Assembly (NCBI RefSeq): GCF_905475395.1
Contig: NC_058338.1
Coordinates: 35,656,935 to 35,720,934 of the forward strand
DNA: 64,000 nt
From: Chrysoperla carnea
Lineage: Eukaryota; Arthropoda; Insecta; Neuroptera; Chrysopidae
Reading direction: 5' to 3'
In this document: positions 53,858-64,000 of the stretch, one piece after another
How positions within the stretch are numbered: position 1 is the stretch's first letter
Layout of the letters: every line of letters starts with the position of its first letter
Translations under genes and position numbers: made by a program
Notes under the pieces: model-generated
Database searches by the model: none
What the model saw: only the letters and a program-made list of their open reading frames with translations
What the model was told of the DNA's origin: nothing

Positions 53858-54340
53858 GATTCGTTTATGGCATTCCAGTTTCAAAACGAATGAAACGATT
53901 TTGATTTTGTTTCTTTGTCTGAGAGATAATTTGATCGTGAGTGTTCGTAACTATGCTTCAAAAGAATCTACTCAGCCATTTGAAAATTATCGCCTTTTTT
54001 CTAGCTGTTTCGGGTACCGAAATTCGCACTTGAAACTTAGTTTAGAACACTATAAAATTAACGACGATCGATTTGCTTATGGCATTACTACCAAACGGAT
54101 GGTCCATTTTTTTAAATGTTGTTTGATCGTGACTGTTCCTTGTTATATTTCTAGAAAATTAGCTCATTCGTTACATGATAATCTCTCTTTTCTAGTTTTT
54201 ATGGGGTACGGAACTCTAAACTTGCACTTGAAATAAAGAACACTCTAGATTAAATTATCTTTTAAATAGACAAAGCATAAGCAGTTCATCCATTTAGGAG
54301 GTACGATGCCACAGACAGATACACAGATTCATAGGCATGC
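53858..54340 (+). repeat. Family H, tandem copy
   Basis: Just over two units of about 210 bases: TTTATGGCATTCCAG near 53864 and TTATGGCATTACTAC near 54077, each followed by TTTGATCGTGA and a GGGTACCG/GGGTACGG block. The right end has GTTCATCCATTTAGGAGGTA and CGATGCCACAGACAG, as in copy 1 at 34780-35000. Confidence 0.7.
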
Positions 54341-55794
54341 TTTTCTTATAAACGCTTGTAAAACGAATCATCCTCTAGCCAAAAGTACGTTCTTCCCGGC
54401 CGCATGTAACTTTTTTTGTGCTATGTTATTTTTGTACCAGATAGCATAGCCACAATTTGTAAAATAATAAGATATATTTTTTTTTTTTTAATTTCCAATA
54501 ATTCACGGTATATTTGGATTAGGTTTTACAGCGCCTTCTTTTGACCTAAGCCTTACCTTACAACATTATTTATAAATAATACCGTACTTTTGGCTTAGGG
54601 ATCAAAAAAAATATATTTTGATTCATGACAAAGCATATTTCTTACTTTATTACATTTTAAATTTCACACAGTGAACGCTGGCTTTCTTTCTATTGTATTC
54701 ATTTCATTGCCATCAAATCTGTTAAATTAGCTGACATTAATTGTTTTTAGTTGAAGAAGAAAGCAAAAAGTTTCAAAATTAAAAACTTTTTGTTACTTGT
54801 TAGAATAGTATCTTTCTTCCAATATCACCTTCCTCTCCACAACTGGTGGTATTCCTGGATACAAGTACATTTCTTCTACCTACTTAGACGTCATACAGGA
54901 CTGTTATCCTTTTTATTTGGTGATGTTATATAAAATTTGAAGATGATGTGTAAGTGGGTTTTTTTTATAGCATAAATACATTTTTTTGTTTAGATAATCC
55001 ATAGATATGTTATAACATAGAATGTGAATATGGTGTAAGCGGGGAGTGGCTCTTATCACTTATAGAGACGGTCATGTTAAGGATTGTGTTTATCTGTTTT
55101 CTTTATATATTCCATTTGCAAGACAGAGGTAATTATCATTTGTTAGGCAGAGGTAATTACCATTATCATTGTAATGAATTTGATTGTGTGTTCTTTTTTA
55201 TATGTTTTTTGTCAAGAGATTAGATCGAGATATTGAGTGACTGTGATATGATTTATTCATTTATCCAAAGTGCTAAAACTTTTTGGTATTAATCGTGAAT
55301 TAGTAGGAACTTTAAGAAAAAGGCAACTTAATTTTGGGGGCTATATTATACGAGGTAATAAGGGATCAAAAGCAGGGAGAAGAACTCGTACCAATTCATA
55401 ATGACATCAGAAGGGTAGCCTTCTTCCGTCTTCCTGATCCCTTCTTCCGTCTTCTTAATCAACGGAACGCTATGATTACCAAAGTTTGCACATAGCAAAC
55501 ATGATACTCGTTATTATTATTATTACATGTTGATAAGGGTTCTAAATCTAAACATAATATCCATTCTCTTTTATCAGGCCGGCTTGCCTTGCAAAACTCA
55601 TTAAAAAAAAGCCAAAATACGATTAATTTAAGAGGTTAATACTTAGAAGAGATGATACAAAGGATGATACTAACCTGTAAATTGTCAGTTTGCCTTTTTT
55701 GTTTTTGCCAAATTTTCTTTTTGATTTTTTTAATCCTCCTGCTAGTACGTTTTCGCATTTCATCTTCTCCAATTAAAATTTTTTACATTTATAC
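54341..55794. other. Noncoding stretch with short local duplications
   Basis: CAGAGGTAATTA is doubled near 55125-55160 and CCCTTCTTCCGTCTTC-like strings near 55415-55460. No exon was seen. Confidence 0.4.
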
Positions 55795-56030
55795 TTTTGT
55801 TCTATCTCTAATGGTTGATAAGATGGATCCTATGGATCCAAGACCTAATAGACCTATGTTGCTCATTTAGGAACTCAATATCATTTTTTTACGTCCTAAA
55901 CACGCTACAAAAATTTCAGCTTGATATCTCTTTTCTTGTTTGAGCTATCGACAGACAGACAGGCAGGCAACCAAAAATGGACTTATTAGGTGATTTTGTG
56001 AACACCTATACCAAACTTTTGTTCGTAGGA
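55795..56030 (-). repeat. Family A copy A8, reversed and truncated
   Basis: Reversed family A interior, from CTTTTGTTCTATCTCTAATG to TTAGGTGATTTTGTGAACAC, with GATATCTCTTTTC and a degraded GACAGACAGACAG tract. Confidence 0.8.
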
Positions 56031-56807
56031 TTTTGATTTTGAACTTTCTTAAACATTATCGTATAGCGCTGAAATTAACATTGATGTTATTGAAGTTATA
56101 AGATAGTTAGTTTAGACCATGAATATTTGAGAATCATGTTCTTGCTTTTGCACATTGATAAGCCGCACGTAGAACTTGTCATTTTATTTTCACCTTAAAT
56201 TATAGGTCAAATACAGCATAAAATATTGTTAGTGTTCGATAAGTCATATTTTGATTTTCCAGATGTATTTGACAGTAACTAACTATTCCCCAAAGAACAT
56301 ATTTAACATTTAGTTTTGTTATGATTATTATGATTATAATTATTATTTGGATAAAATACGAAAAAGTATGTTATAATTTAATGATTGTAAGCGTGTTTAC
56401 AGCTTATGTACGATAGTAAATGTTAACTATCAATATACACTGCAGTATAGTAAACTCAGGTATCCTTCTGCATTTCCTATTACTAAGTTCAAAGTGTAAT
56501 GTGTCTAAATGTACTTTTATTAAATTTTCACTCATATAGAAGGGTAGTTATTTGAAAATTATATAAGTGATTTTTAAATACATAGCAACTTTTGAAATAT
56601 TTTAAATAAATAAAATATATATAATTAGAAAAATTAAAAATCCGACTGCGTTAAATAAAATCTGAAAAGATTGCTCCACAAATCCTCCATTTTGTTTTGG
56701 TTTTTGAAACAAATAACTAAGAACACTTGGGTTTTGGAAATAAAAATAATACCTGAAATGTTGAAATCCAGATACAAGATACACGCGAAAACCACTCCTT
56801 GAAAAAA

Positions 56808-57235
56808 GCTGAAAATTGTTATACAGCTTGTATATTACATATAAATAACAGCTATGACAGTTAGTCACTTAAATGTTAGAACAGGGCTGGTCAGTCAGTC
56901 CATATTTGTGACCATTAAATAAATAAGATTCATTTATGATTTCCGTGGATATAAATGAATCTTATCTATTTATTGCTCATAAATAAGGGATGACTGACTA
57001 GCACTGTTCTAACGTTTAGCTGACTGATTGTCATAACTGTTATCTATATGCAATATACAAGCTGTGTAACAATTTTCAGCTTTAATAAATTCATTTTAAT
57101 ACCACGGAAATCAAAATGAATCTGATGTATTTATTGTTCATAAATAAGGGCTGACTGACCAGTCCTGTTCTAACACCTAACTTACTGACAATCATAACTG
57201 TTATTTATATGCAATATATAATCTGCATAACAATT
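56808..57235. repeat. Large imperfect palindrome plus a third copy of its arm
   Basis: Left arm 56808-56938 (GCTGAAAATTGTTATACAGC onwards) and right arm 56951-57080 (ending ACAATTTTCAGC) are reverse complements with scattered differences. They meet at ATTTATGATTTCCGTGGATA. A third copy in the right arm's orientation follows at about 57085-57235 and also contains the CCACGGAAATCA centre. Confidence 0.85.
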
Positions 57236-57390
57236 TATTTCGATAGCATATATCTGACCCCTGTTCGATCGTTCGCTTGGCTGACCGCAGTATGTGTGTG
57301 TACACATCTACTATAGCCAATCCTCAAATGATCAGCTTTGGTAAATTCAACGAATGTTTTTTGGCCTGGCTTTGCCATTAAAATAAGCTT

Positions 57391-57490
57391 GCAGTACTTT
57401 ACATAGCGACTTATCAGCCGGGGCCCATTATTAGGAATATTTCAGTCGGCCTAAATTGAATGAGCTGTTAAAGTCGCTATGTAAACTACT
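57391..57490. repeat. 100-base inverted-repeat element
   Basis: The left arm AGTACTTTACATAGCGACTT and the right arm AAGTCGCTATGTAAACTACT are imperfect reverse complements, separated by a GC-rich centre (GCCGGGGCCCA). MITE-like or a hairpin locus. Confidence 0.75.
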
Positions 57491-57908
57491 GGACTTCAGT
57501 CAGGTTTTTTTTTATTTTTTAATTATTTATATTATAACTTATGTATAGTTTTGTACCATGTTTTCGTGTCAAAGATGTATTAGTTTTCTTTTAAGTATGG
57601 ATGGACATAGTTTTGAATAACCCTATATGTAGTAACTACACATATGATGTAGGTGTAGAAAGTATTACTAACAGATAGTAAAGAATAAAACAAAATAGAA
57701 TGAACAAACAATATTACGAACATGATGATAAAACAGTATATAAGTACGTATGTGCTGCACACTGAACAACCTACCAGTCATCATAGGTACATAGCATGTA
57801 GTACCTAGCTAGAGTTAGCTAGAGCTAGCAATAGCTATGTAATACACAATAGTAATAGAAATTTATTATCCACTGAAGACTATAAACAATTTTCCATAGT
57901 TTTTCACT

Positions 57909-57916
57909 ATTATATT

Positions 57917-57946
<30 letters not shown>
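57909..57946 (+). repeat. ATT microsatellite
   Basis: Run of TTA/ATT triplets with one C interruption. Confidence 0.9.
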
Positions 57947-57949
<3 letters not shown>

Positions 57950-58469
57950 GTACACAGATGAGAAAAATAACGTTGTTATAATATTTATATTTATTGTACA
58001 TTAACGAACGTGACTCAAAATATTATTACATACAAAAGATATATACGAATACTACTACAACACTTTTGTTTACAAAAACATGTGACCTGCCACTTGGTTG
58101 GTTAGTTGGAGTTAGCGAAGCTAAACATAACGATGATTGTTGTTTGGTGGTTTTTATTTTTCATTTATTAAGATAATTTATTTTAATGTTATCTTTTATA
58201 ATTTCTAAAAATATTGAATTTTATTATTACTGACGGAAACTAAAAATACAGGGTGGCTCTGAAAGATTGAGACAAGGTTCGATTGTGAACAAGGTACGAG
58301 ACTAAAACTATTTCAATCGATTCAAGTTGCCATGAATTTTGAGAAAATGCAAAAATTTTTAATAACTGTTAATTTGACTAACGCTTCTGGTCAAAACTAG
58401 TTTTAATCACAAGAGTTTTAATGGCAAGACAACTTGATACAAAAACAACTAGCATTAATCCTGCAACTG

Positions 58470-58790
58470 CGTCATTCACTGGTTCACGTGTTGGCCATGC
58501 CTTATATGGGGTCAAGCTGGCACGGATCTGCAGGTTTTTTTCCTTTGCGTTAACTCTGTGATTGTGTTTACTCAAGAATCCATGGGTTGGCCATGCCTTT
58601 AATGGAGTCGACTTAGCACGGATCCACGTTTTTTATGTTTTTTGCTTAACCCTGTGATTGAGTTTATTCACTGATCCACGGGTTGATCATGCCCTGAATG
58701 GGGTCGAGTTAGCCATGGGTCTACGGTTTTTTTGGCTTTTTAGTTAACCTTGTGAATGCATCCATTCATTGATCCTCGTGGGAGTTTGTA
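58470..58790 (-). repeat. 96-base tandem repeat, about 3.3 units
   Basis: GTTGGCCATGCC or a variant recurs at about 58490, 58586 and 58682. The unit is exactly 32 codons. On the minus strand the first two units are partly open and read KAWPT and NHRV at matching points, but other units carry stops. The repeat is G/C-richer than its surroundings. It may be a decayed coding repeat or a plain satellite. Confidence 0.75.
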
Positions 58791-59830
58791 ATGAGTTTTT
58801 TTTTGTACCGAGTTGTTTTGATCAGAGTTATTTTGAAACCGGACTGTTTTTATCGGAGTTTTAATGAAAAAAATTATAAAATAAAAATTTGGTTTATCAC
58901 AAAGGTTTGGTATTATAACTTATACACAGAAAAATTAAAAAAAATTGACGGAAAATAACGAAAAAGACAATTGCATTTGACCAGCTTCATTGGTAAAGTA
59001 TTTTTGACTGCTATTCAGTCAAAACTAGGTACTATTGTCAAACACCTGCCGTCAAAAATACTTTTGACTAAGTTTGCCAGTTAAAAGTAGTTTTGACCGG
59101 CTAAGAGTTTTGACATATACATAAAATAGAATATATTAATAATAAAAAACCTGAAGAATATTGTACATGAGCTACGGTTGACACAATTTCTAGTAGTACC
59201 TGTCTATAACTTAGAAGAATGGTAAGAAGTTGAATAGTTTGTTTCAGGTCAGGGTAAAATAACATTGCCTTAATAATATAATTTTAATATAAAATATAAA
59301 ATCCATTTTGTGTTAAAGTTCAGAATAATGTTTTGCAAATCACAATATTTAATTAAAATAAAAATAAAAATAAAAATTTGTTCAGCCCATTTTTTCCAAT
59401 AATTAACTAACTAAAACAAGGGAAATAAAACTAAAAGATGTTCAACATCAGATAACAATAAGTAATAACATGTAACTGCGAAAAAAAAAATACAAAGTCA
59501 TAAAATTTTATACTTCGATGTTTATTTGATAGTTTTTAGTAAACCTAATGGTGATAATACGTTTTCTTTCTTTCTTTGCAATATTTGCAATGTTAACAAA
59601 TGAAAAGTACCATTTTTATTTACTTTTTATATTCCAATTTACTTTTTTATTTAATCTTGTAGTTTAATTGTGTACGATAAAAGTATATAGTAATTAGCCA
59701 AGTTTTTTTTTATTGAAAAAAGAACTATTTATTTTTTCGAAATCAATCGAGAAAGAAGATCACATTCAGGTTTATTTTAATCGGAAATATATTCGTTACT
59801 TGTAGGTATTTAAATTCATATTATTTTAGA

Positions 59831-60245
59831 CTAGAGTGATATCCACCCGCTTCGCTGGGTTTAAAAGTAAAGATTGATAAAGATTGCGCTTGCTTAACCC
59901 CTTTCTATAACACTCGAAATAATGGTAAGGTTGTTTTACACACGTAAAATATATGTATGGTTTTCTATTTTTTTAAATGTATAATAGTAATTATTCATTG
60001 AGTATATCAGAGAAGTTGGCCGTGAAATATTTTATATTGACTATTTTTACAGAATAAATAAATTTTTTAATTTTTTTTATTTTGTTATTATTATATCGTT
60101 ATAAATTATATCTCATGCGATATTCTGACATATCAGATATATTGCTGTACAGTTTCATTAAAAACCATTCGCTAGTTTTAGCGTGAAAGCGTAAACAAAC
60201 AAACAAAATGCCAAAGCTTACTTTGGCATTTACAATATAAAGAGA
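59831..60245 (-). mobile_element. Helitron-like non-autonomous element, family C copy 3
   Basis: Read on the minus strand: 5' TCTCTTTATATTGTAAATGC, 3' ACCCAGCGAAGCGGGT, spacer, CACTCTAG then T. It lacks one of the two internal doubled phrases and is shorter than copies 1 and 2. Confidence 0.8.
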
Positions 60246-60799
60246 ATAGATATATAGAGACAGATATAGAGATTTCGAGTTGATTGTTATAGAAGACTAT
60301 TAAGGTTTGATGTAAACATTTTTCACCTGTGCCCGTTAGTATTTTACACTTTAGAGCGAAATTCCTCTACTTTTGGATTAAACTTATGCCGTAACTATTT
60401 TATTACTGACAAATCACGAAATAAATATGTTTGTTTTTCTTAGGAAAAAGTAAATTAAATTGTTCTTCTATCTCTTATTAGTTACGAGGTCAAAATGATT
60501 TTTAGATGATAGTGAAGGTTAATTTCCATATTCCATAATCAATTAAAATGGCCCGCCGTGTACCCTTGAGCTCTATAGACAATTTTCTATTTCTTGTGTT
60601 ACGATCAACATGTTGGTAATGCAGGTTTATTCATTTACTGGTAGATGCACAGCGCTTGAAAATCTAAAAAAGTATATTGCATTTGAATTCCCTAGCCAGT
60701 TCTCAATAAAGACAATTATATATACAAGGTGGACTATTTTTTCATCTATTATGGCTAAAAGCTCGATTTGTAAATAAGCAATCAAAAAATAACTTAAAC

Positions 60800-61090
60800 A
60801 AGTTGCGTAGTCTGATGGGGGATATCATGTTTGACGTCAGATTGGACCTATTTCTCCGGGTTGCTTTAATAGTTAGATCCTAAACAGTAAGAGATAGAAT
60901 AACACTTAAAAATAGAAAATTGATCCTCATAAAAAAGTAGCATTTTTTTTATTTAAAACTTTTTTTCAAAAATCGTTAGTTTTTGCAGGAAATGCGACTT
61001 AAAAATATATTAATATTCCATTTAATCGAAAGAAAACACACTCGCTACAGAAAAATACTTTAGCCAAAAGTTGTCATGAGCAATGGAGGA
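60800..61090 (+). repeat. Family G dispersed repeat, copy 2
   Basis: Longer than copy 1 at 35205-35415. Shared phrases include TGATGGGGGA, GACCTATTTCTCCGGGTTG, AGAAAATTGATCC and CTACAGAAAAATAC ... AAAAGTTGTCA. Confidence 0.7.
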
Positions 61091-61361
61091 CATTCACCTG
61101 TGTCTATGACTTTGACCTGAGCCGAGAACACTGATTCAATCTCAATTAAAGGATGAAATCAACCTAAAAAATGTTAAATTTTTGATTCAAAACTGTTGTA
61201 ACATATAGTTACACCTTCCTTTTTGTGTTTCGTTGTTTATAGCAATGTTGGAATTTTGGATTAAGGAGTTTTGCAACATCTTCTCTGTGTAACCTCCCTT
61301 ATGCACTTCCTTGTATCAATATCGAAAATTTTTGATTTTCATATCTCAATTGAAATATATC

Positions 61362-61570
61362 CTTGAATTTTGAGCCAACCTCTGTTTGACGACTTCTCCG
61401 ATCTAAAGTCCATCGACGTCAAAGCAGTCCTGCTGTTCTTAAACAGCTCTAAATGGTTTATGGAGTAGTAGCCGGGGATGGGCCAACCCTTTTTCGGTAT
61501 CACAACGGACCCAATGGTCTAAGTGTGTCCCATCCCAGGACAGCCACTTTAACCTAACCTAACCTATCTT
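61362..61570 (+). mobile_element. 3' relic of a non-LTR retrotransposon (LINE)
   Basis: About 29 codons in one frame (61386-61472) read DDFSDLKSIDVKAVLLFLNS, then SKWFME and a stop, of the kind seen at the C-terminus of insect non-LTR ORF2 proteins. A G/C-richer 3' UTR follows and ends in a short TAACC tandem at 61549-61567. The 5' part is missing, as usual for truncated insertions. Confidence 0.6.
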
Positions 61571-62003
61571 TGAATTAATTTTTTACTATTACACTTCAAC
61601 ATTGATTATTAGAATACCACCATCGTAATATTAACGTGAGACACGTTATACATTTGTATTTCTATAGTAATAGAATCGATACCATGAGTATCTTTTTTAT
61701 TTTCTGAGACATCTTAAGCACTATTAAACTTTTCATTATAAAAGTGAACAGTAGTTCATAGCTTGAAGCTTTAACAGTACAACAGTATATGTTTGTCGGC
61801 ATGAAACGAACGTCAAGGAAATACCACAAGACAATATAATAACAATTTTAATATCACACCTTCAGTCAGTTTGTCAAGACTACAGTATACTACTTTTACA
61901 TAAAAATCAGGACAATTTCAAAGAGAGTAAGTAAGTATCGTTGTAGATTTCTTACAAAAGAGGAATAATGATAAAAACAAGAAATTATAAAATAGCCTGG
62001 ACC

Positions 62004-62036
62004 AAAAAAAAAAAAAAAAATAATAATAATAATAAA
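62004..62036 (+). repeat. A-run followed by TAA triplets
   Basis: Seventeen A then five or more TAA units. It could be the tail of a retroposed sequence, but no source could be recognised upstream. Confidence 0.7.
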
Positions 62037-62164
62037 GAAAGAACAAAATGAAAAAGCTGTTTTTAGGAACAAATATAATTATCATAATTAAGAAATTTAA
62101 ATAAGAATCTGTTTAATAAATATCATTGAATGAGCCTTGCTTATAAAGATGTTAAAATGTGATT

Positions 62165-62822
62165 ATGGGTGCTTTTTATACTCAAGTTTGTAACAAATAA
62201 AAAATATAAATGTTACGAACAAAATTTTGGTATAGGTGATCATTAAATCACCAAATTGGTTCAATTCCGGTTGTCCGTTTGTCCGTCTGTGGACACGATA
62301 ACTTAAATCGAGCTGAAATTTAAGCGTGCTCAGGGCGTAAAACGTGACATACCCATAGTTCAATAGTTACATAGTTACATAGTTCAAGTCCCAAATGGGA
62401 CTTGGGTCCGTAGGATCCGTATTGTAAACCATTAGAGATAGAACAAAAGTTTATGAGTAAAAAATGTTCCTTATAAAAAAAGAATTAACTTTTGCTAATT
62501 CAAAAACTAATCAAAGATTTTTTCGTAAACGATACTGTTTATCCGTGAGAGCGAAAATTACGACAAAACTTGCGTGTTTATTTTCTCCAAAACAGTTTTC
62601 AGGTAGCTTCAACTAGTGACATTCTCGAAAAGCAAAAAAAAAAACATTCATAAATTTTCAAAATTTTCGAAAACCAAATAAATACCAGCCGAAAGGACGC
62701 TATAATTATATTGGTTTTTTAAACTCATCTAATTTATAAAACAATAATGCCAGCACTGATATTCAATACTTTCTATACAGGGTACTTCAACAATTAACGC
62801 AGTCAATTGTGTGTTTCACTTA
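62165..62822 (+). repeat. Family A copy A9
   Basis: Diverged: CAAGTTTGTAACAAATAAAA near the left, TTTTGGTATAGGTGATCATT, a GTCCGTTTGTCCGTCTG tract, and the end AACGCAGTCAATTGTGTG then TTTCACTT. The first bases (ATACCATG) are not preserved. Confidence 0.8.
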
Positions 62823-64000
62823 TTTTGCTTTAAAGTCAGAATATAGATTGATTTTAACAATGATAATGGGATTTAATTAGTTGTTTTAATACACTCATTC
62901 ATAAATTTCAACACTATTATGTTAAATTACTACAGTTTCTTAATAAAAAAAGTAAAAGTTACATTATAACGTTATTCTTGATAAAGCTACAAACAACTTT
63001 TGTTCGAAACATTTTTACGTAAATTTAAAAAATTTGGTCGTAATTGATGTTAAAATAAAATTTTTTCGCTTTCCTTTGATTCTACAAAAAAGTCTTTTTG
63101 TTAAATTTTATAAACTACTCTCTATGATCTTACACATTTCATCCCCTAAAAAGAAAAATTTGTGGTTAAATATAATATTTAAATCGAGGAAAATATTTCA
63201 AAGAAGTTCATTCAAATTAAAAAAATCTACCAAAAGCTTAATTCTAGTTTTCCACCGTTACACATAAGAATTTAATTCATTTAAATATCTCTTAATAAAT
63301 CAATTTAATGATTATGGTGGGAGCGCAAATAAATGTATAGTATATAGTAATAATTGATATATTGTATCATTTAACTGCGATTCCACCATTTTTTGTAACA
63401 ACGGATTTACGATTAATTTTAATAACTCAAGGAGTGCTCACATTCCACAAAATTATTGGGTAAAAAATGAAAAATAATAGCCATTTTAGAATTCTTTAAA
63501 ATTTAAATTTTCTTTGCTGTCTATTTTTCTGCAGAATCCATGAAATTACATTCTAAACAGTGTTGGTAAAGAAAACGAAGTTTTATTTAAATGTTTAAAA
63601 AAATCAATTCCTCTTAGATGCTACTTGGCCTAAAAAACGCACGAGAATGAATTCTATATAGAAATGAATATTATTTTATTAATATTCCTTCTAAAAAATA
63701 ATTTTTTCGCTTCATGCACCAAGTTTTTTGAAAATTTGTAGGTAGCTTTCCTCATACTTCCAACCCTCTTCACAAAGCGGTAGGGAATGTTAAACAATTT
63801 TAGCTCTACATTCAAAAACTGGATGGTAGTTTCGTATGAGTTGTAGATGATCTAAATTGGGCTATTTTTTCGGGGATAAAACTGTATCAAATTTCGGAAA
63901 ATATGAATTTTTTTAAAATAAATAAATCAAATTTAATCGAAGATGTTTCCTTTATAATTATTGTATTCTACTTAAAATCGTAAAATGAAAATATATTTGA
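62823..64000. other. Noncoding stretch to the window end
   Basis: AT-rich. A 77-codon open frame (63034-63267) is Lys/Phe-rich and looks like chance. Nothing else was recognised. Confidence 0.35.

Noticed and set aside
53901-54236. 111-codon plus-strand open frame
   Set aside because: It lies entirely in the tandem family H repeat, whose other copy at 34780-35000 is not open.
58378-58575. 65-codon minus-strand open frame treated as a gene
   Set aside because: It is part of the 96-base tandem repeat and is interrupted by stops in the neighbouring unit. Kept only as a finding.

Overview
The window is eukaryotic nuclear DNA from an insect. It is strongly AT-rich, its genes are split by short GT-AG introns, and the gene set is animal: a neutral/acid lipase, mitochondrial alanyl-tRNA synthetase, hemomucin, ETF beta, NSMCE1 and an astacin protease. 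Hemomucin with a Thr/Pro mucin tail points to insects. A short run of the insect telomere motif (CCTAA on this strand) lies near 61.55 kb at the end of a retrotransposon relic. The order cannot be decided from the sequence. Motifs such as ACCGACTTCAAACAAAAAAG recall dispersed repeats I associate with moths and related insects, but this is only a hint.

Layout. The left 31 kb is gene-dense. 454-3340 (minus) is a complete six-exon lipase of 404 residues. 5381-11577 (plus) is a complete thirteen-exon AARS2 of 1010 residues. 12809-19949 (minus) is a four-coding-exon hemomucin of 536 residues with a probable noncoding first exon near 20264-20430. 23097-24256 (plus) is a five-exon ETFB of 255 residues. 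25327-26567 (plus) is a four-exon NSMCE1 of 240 residues. 29011-31443 (minus) is an astacin-type zinc protease whose 5' exon(s) were not found. All exon junctions given were checked for splice dinucleotides and for reading phase.

The right half, about 33.6-64 kb, has no coding exon that I can support. It holds nested repeats: a roughly 550-base family (family A, about nine copies, both orientations), two Helitron-like families ending in a hairpin plus CTAG, two tandem satellites with units of about 308 and 315 bases, several small inverted-repeat elements, two hAT-like remnants and a LINE 3' relic. A GC-richer stretch ending in a strong splice donor at 37147/37148 may be the noncoding first exon of a large plus-strand gene, in which case the rest would be intron.

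The genes are unrelated housekeeping and secreted or membrane functions, with no operon-like logic. AARS2, ETFB and the lipase act in mitochondria or the digestive/lysosomal route, NSMCE1 in the nucleus, hemomucin and astacin at the cell surface or outside the cell. The least explained material is the repeat landscape: the satellite arrays appear to share a short core with a Helitron-like element, and family A is repeatedly used as a landing site for other elements.
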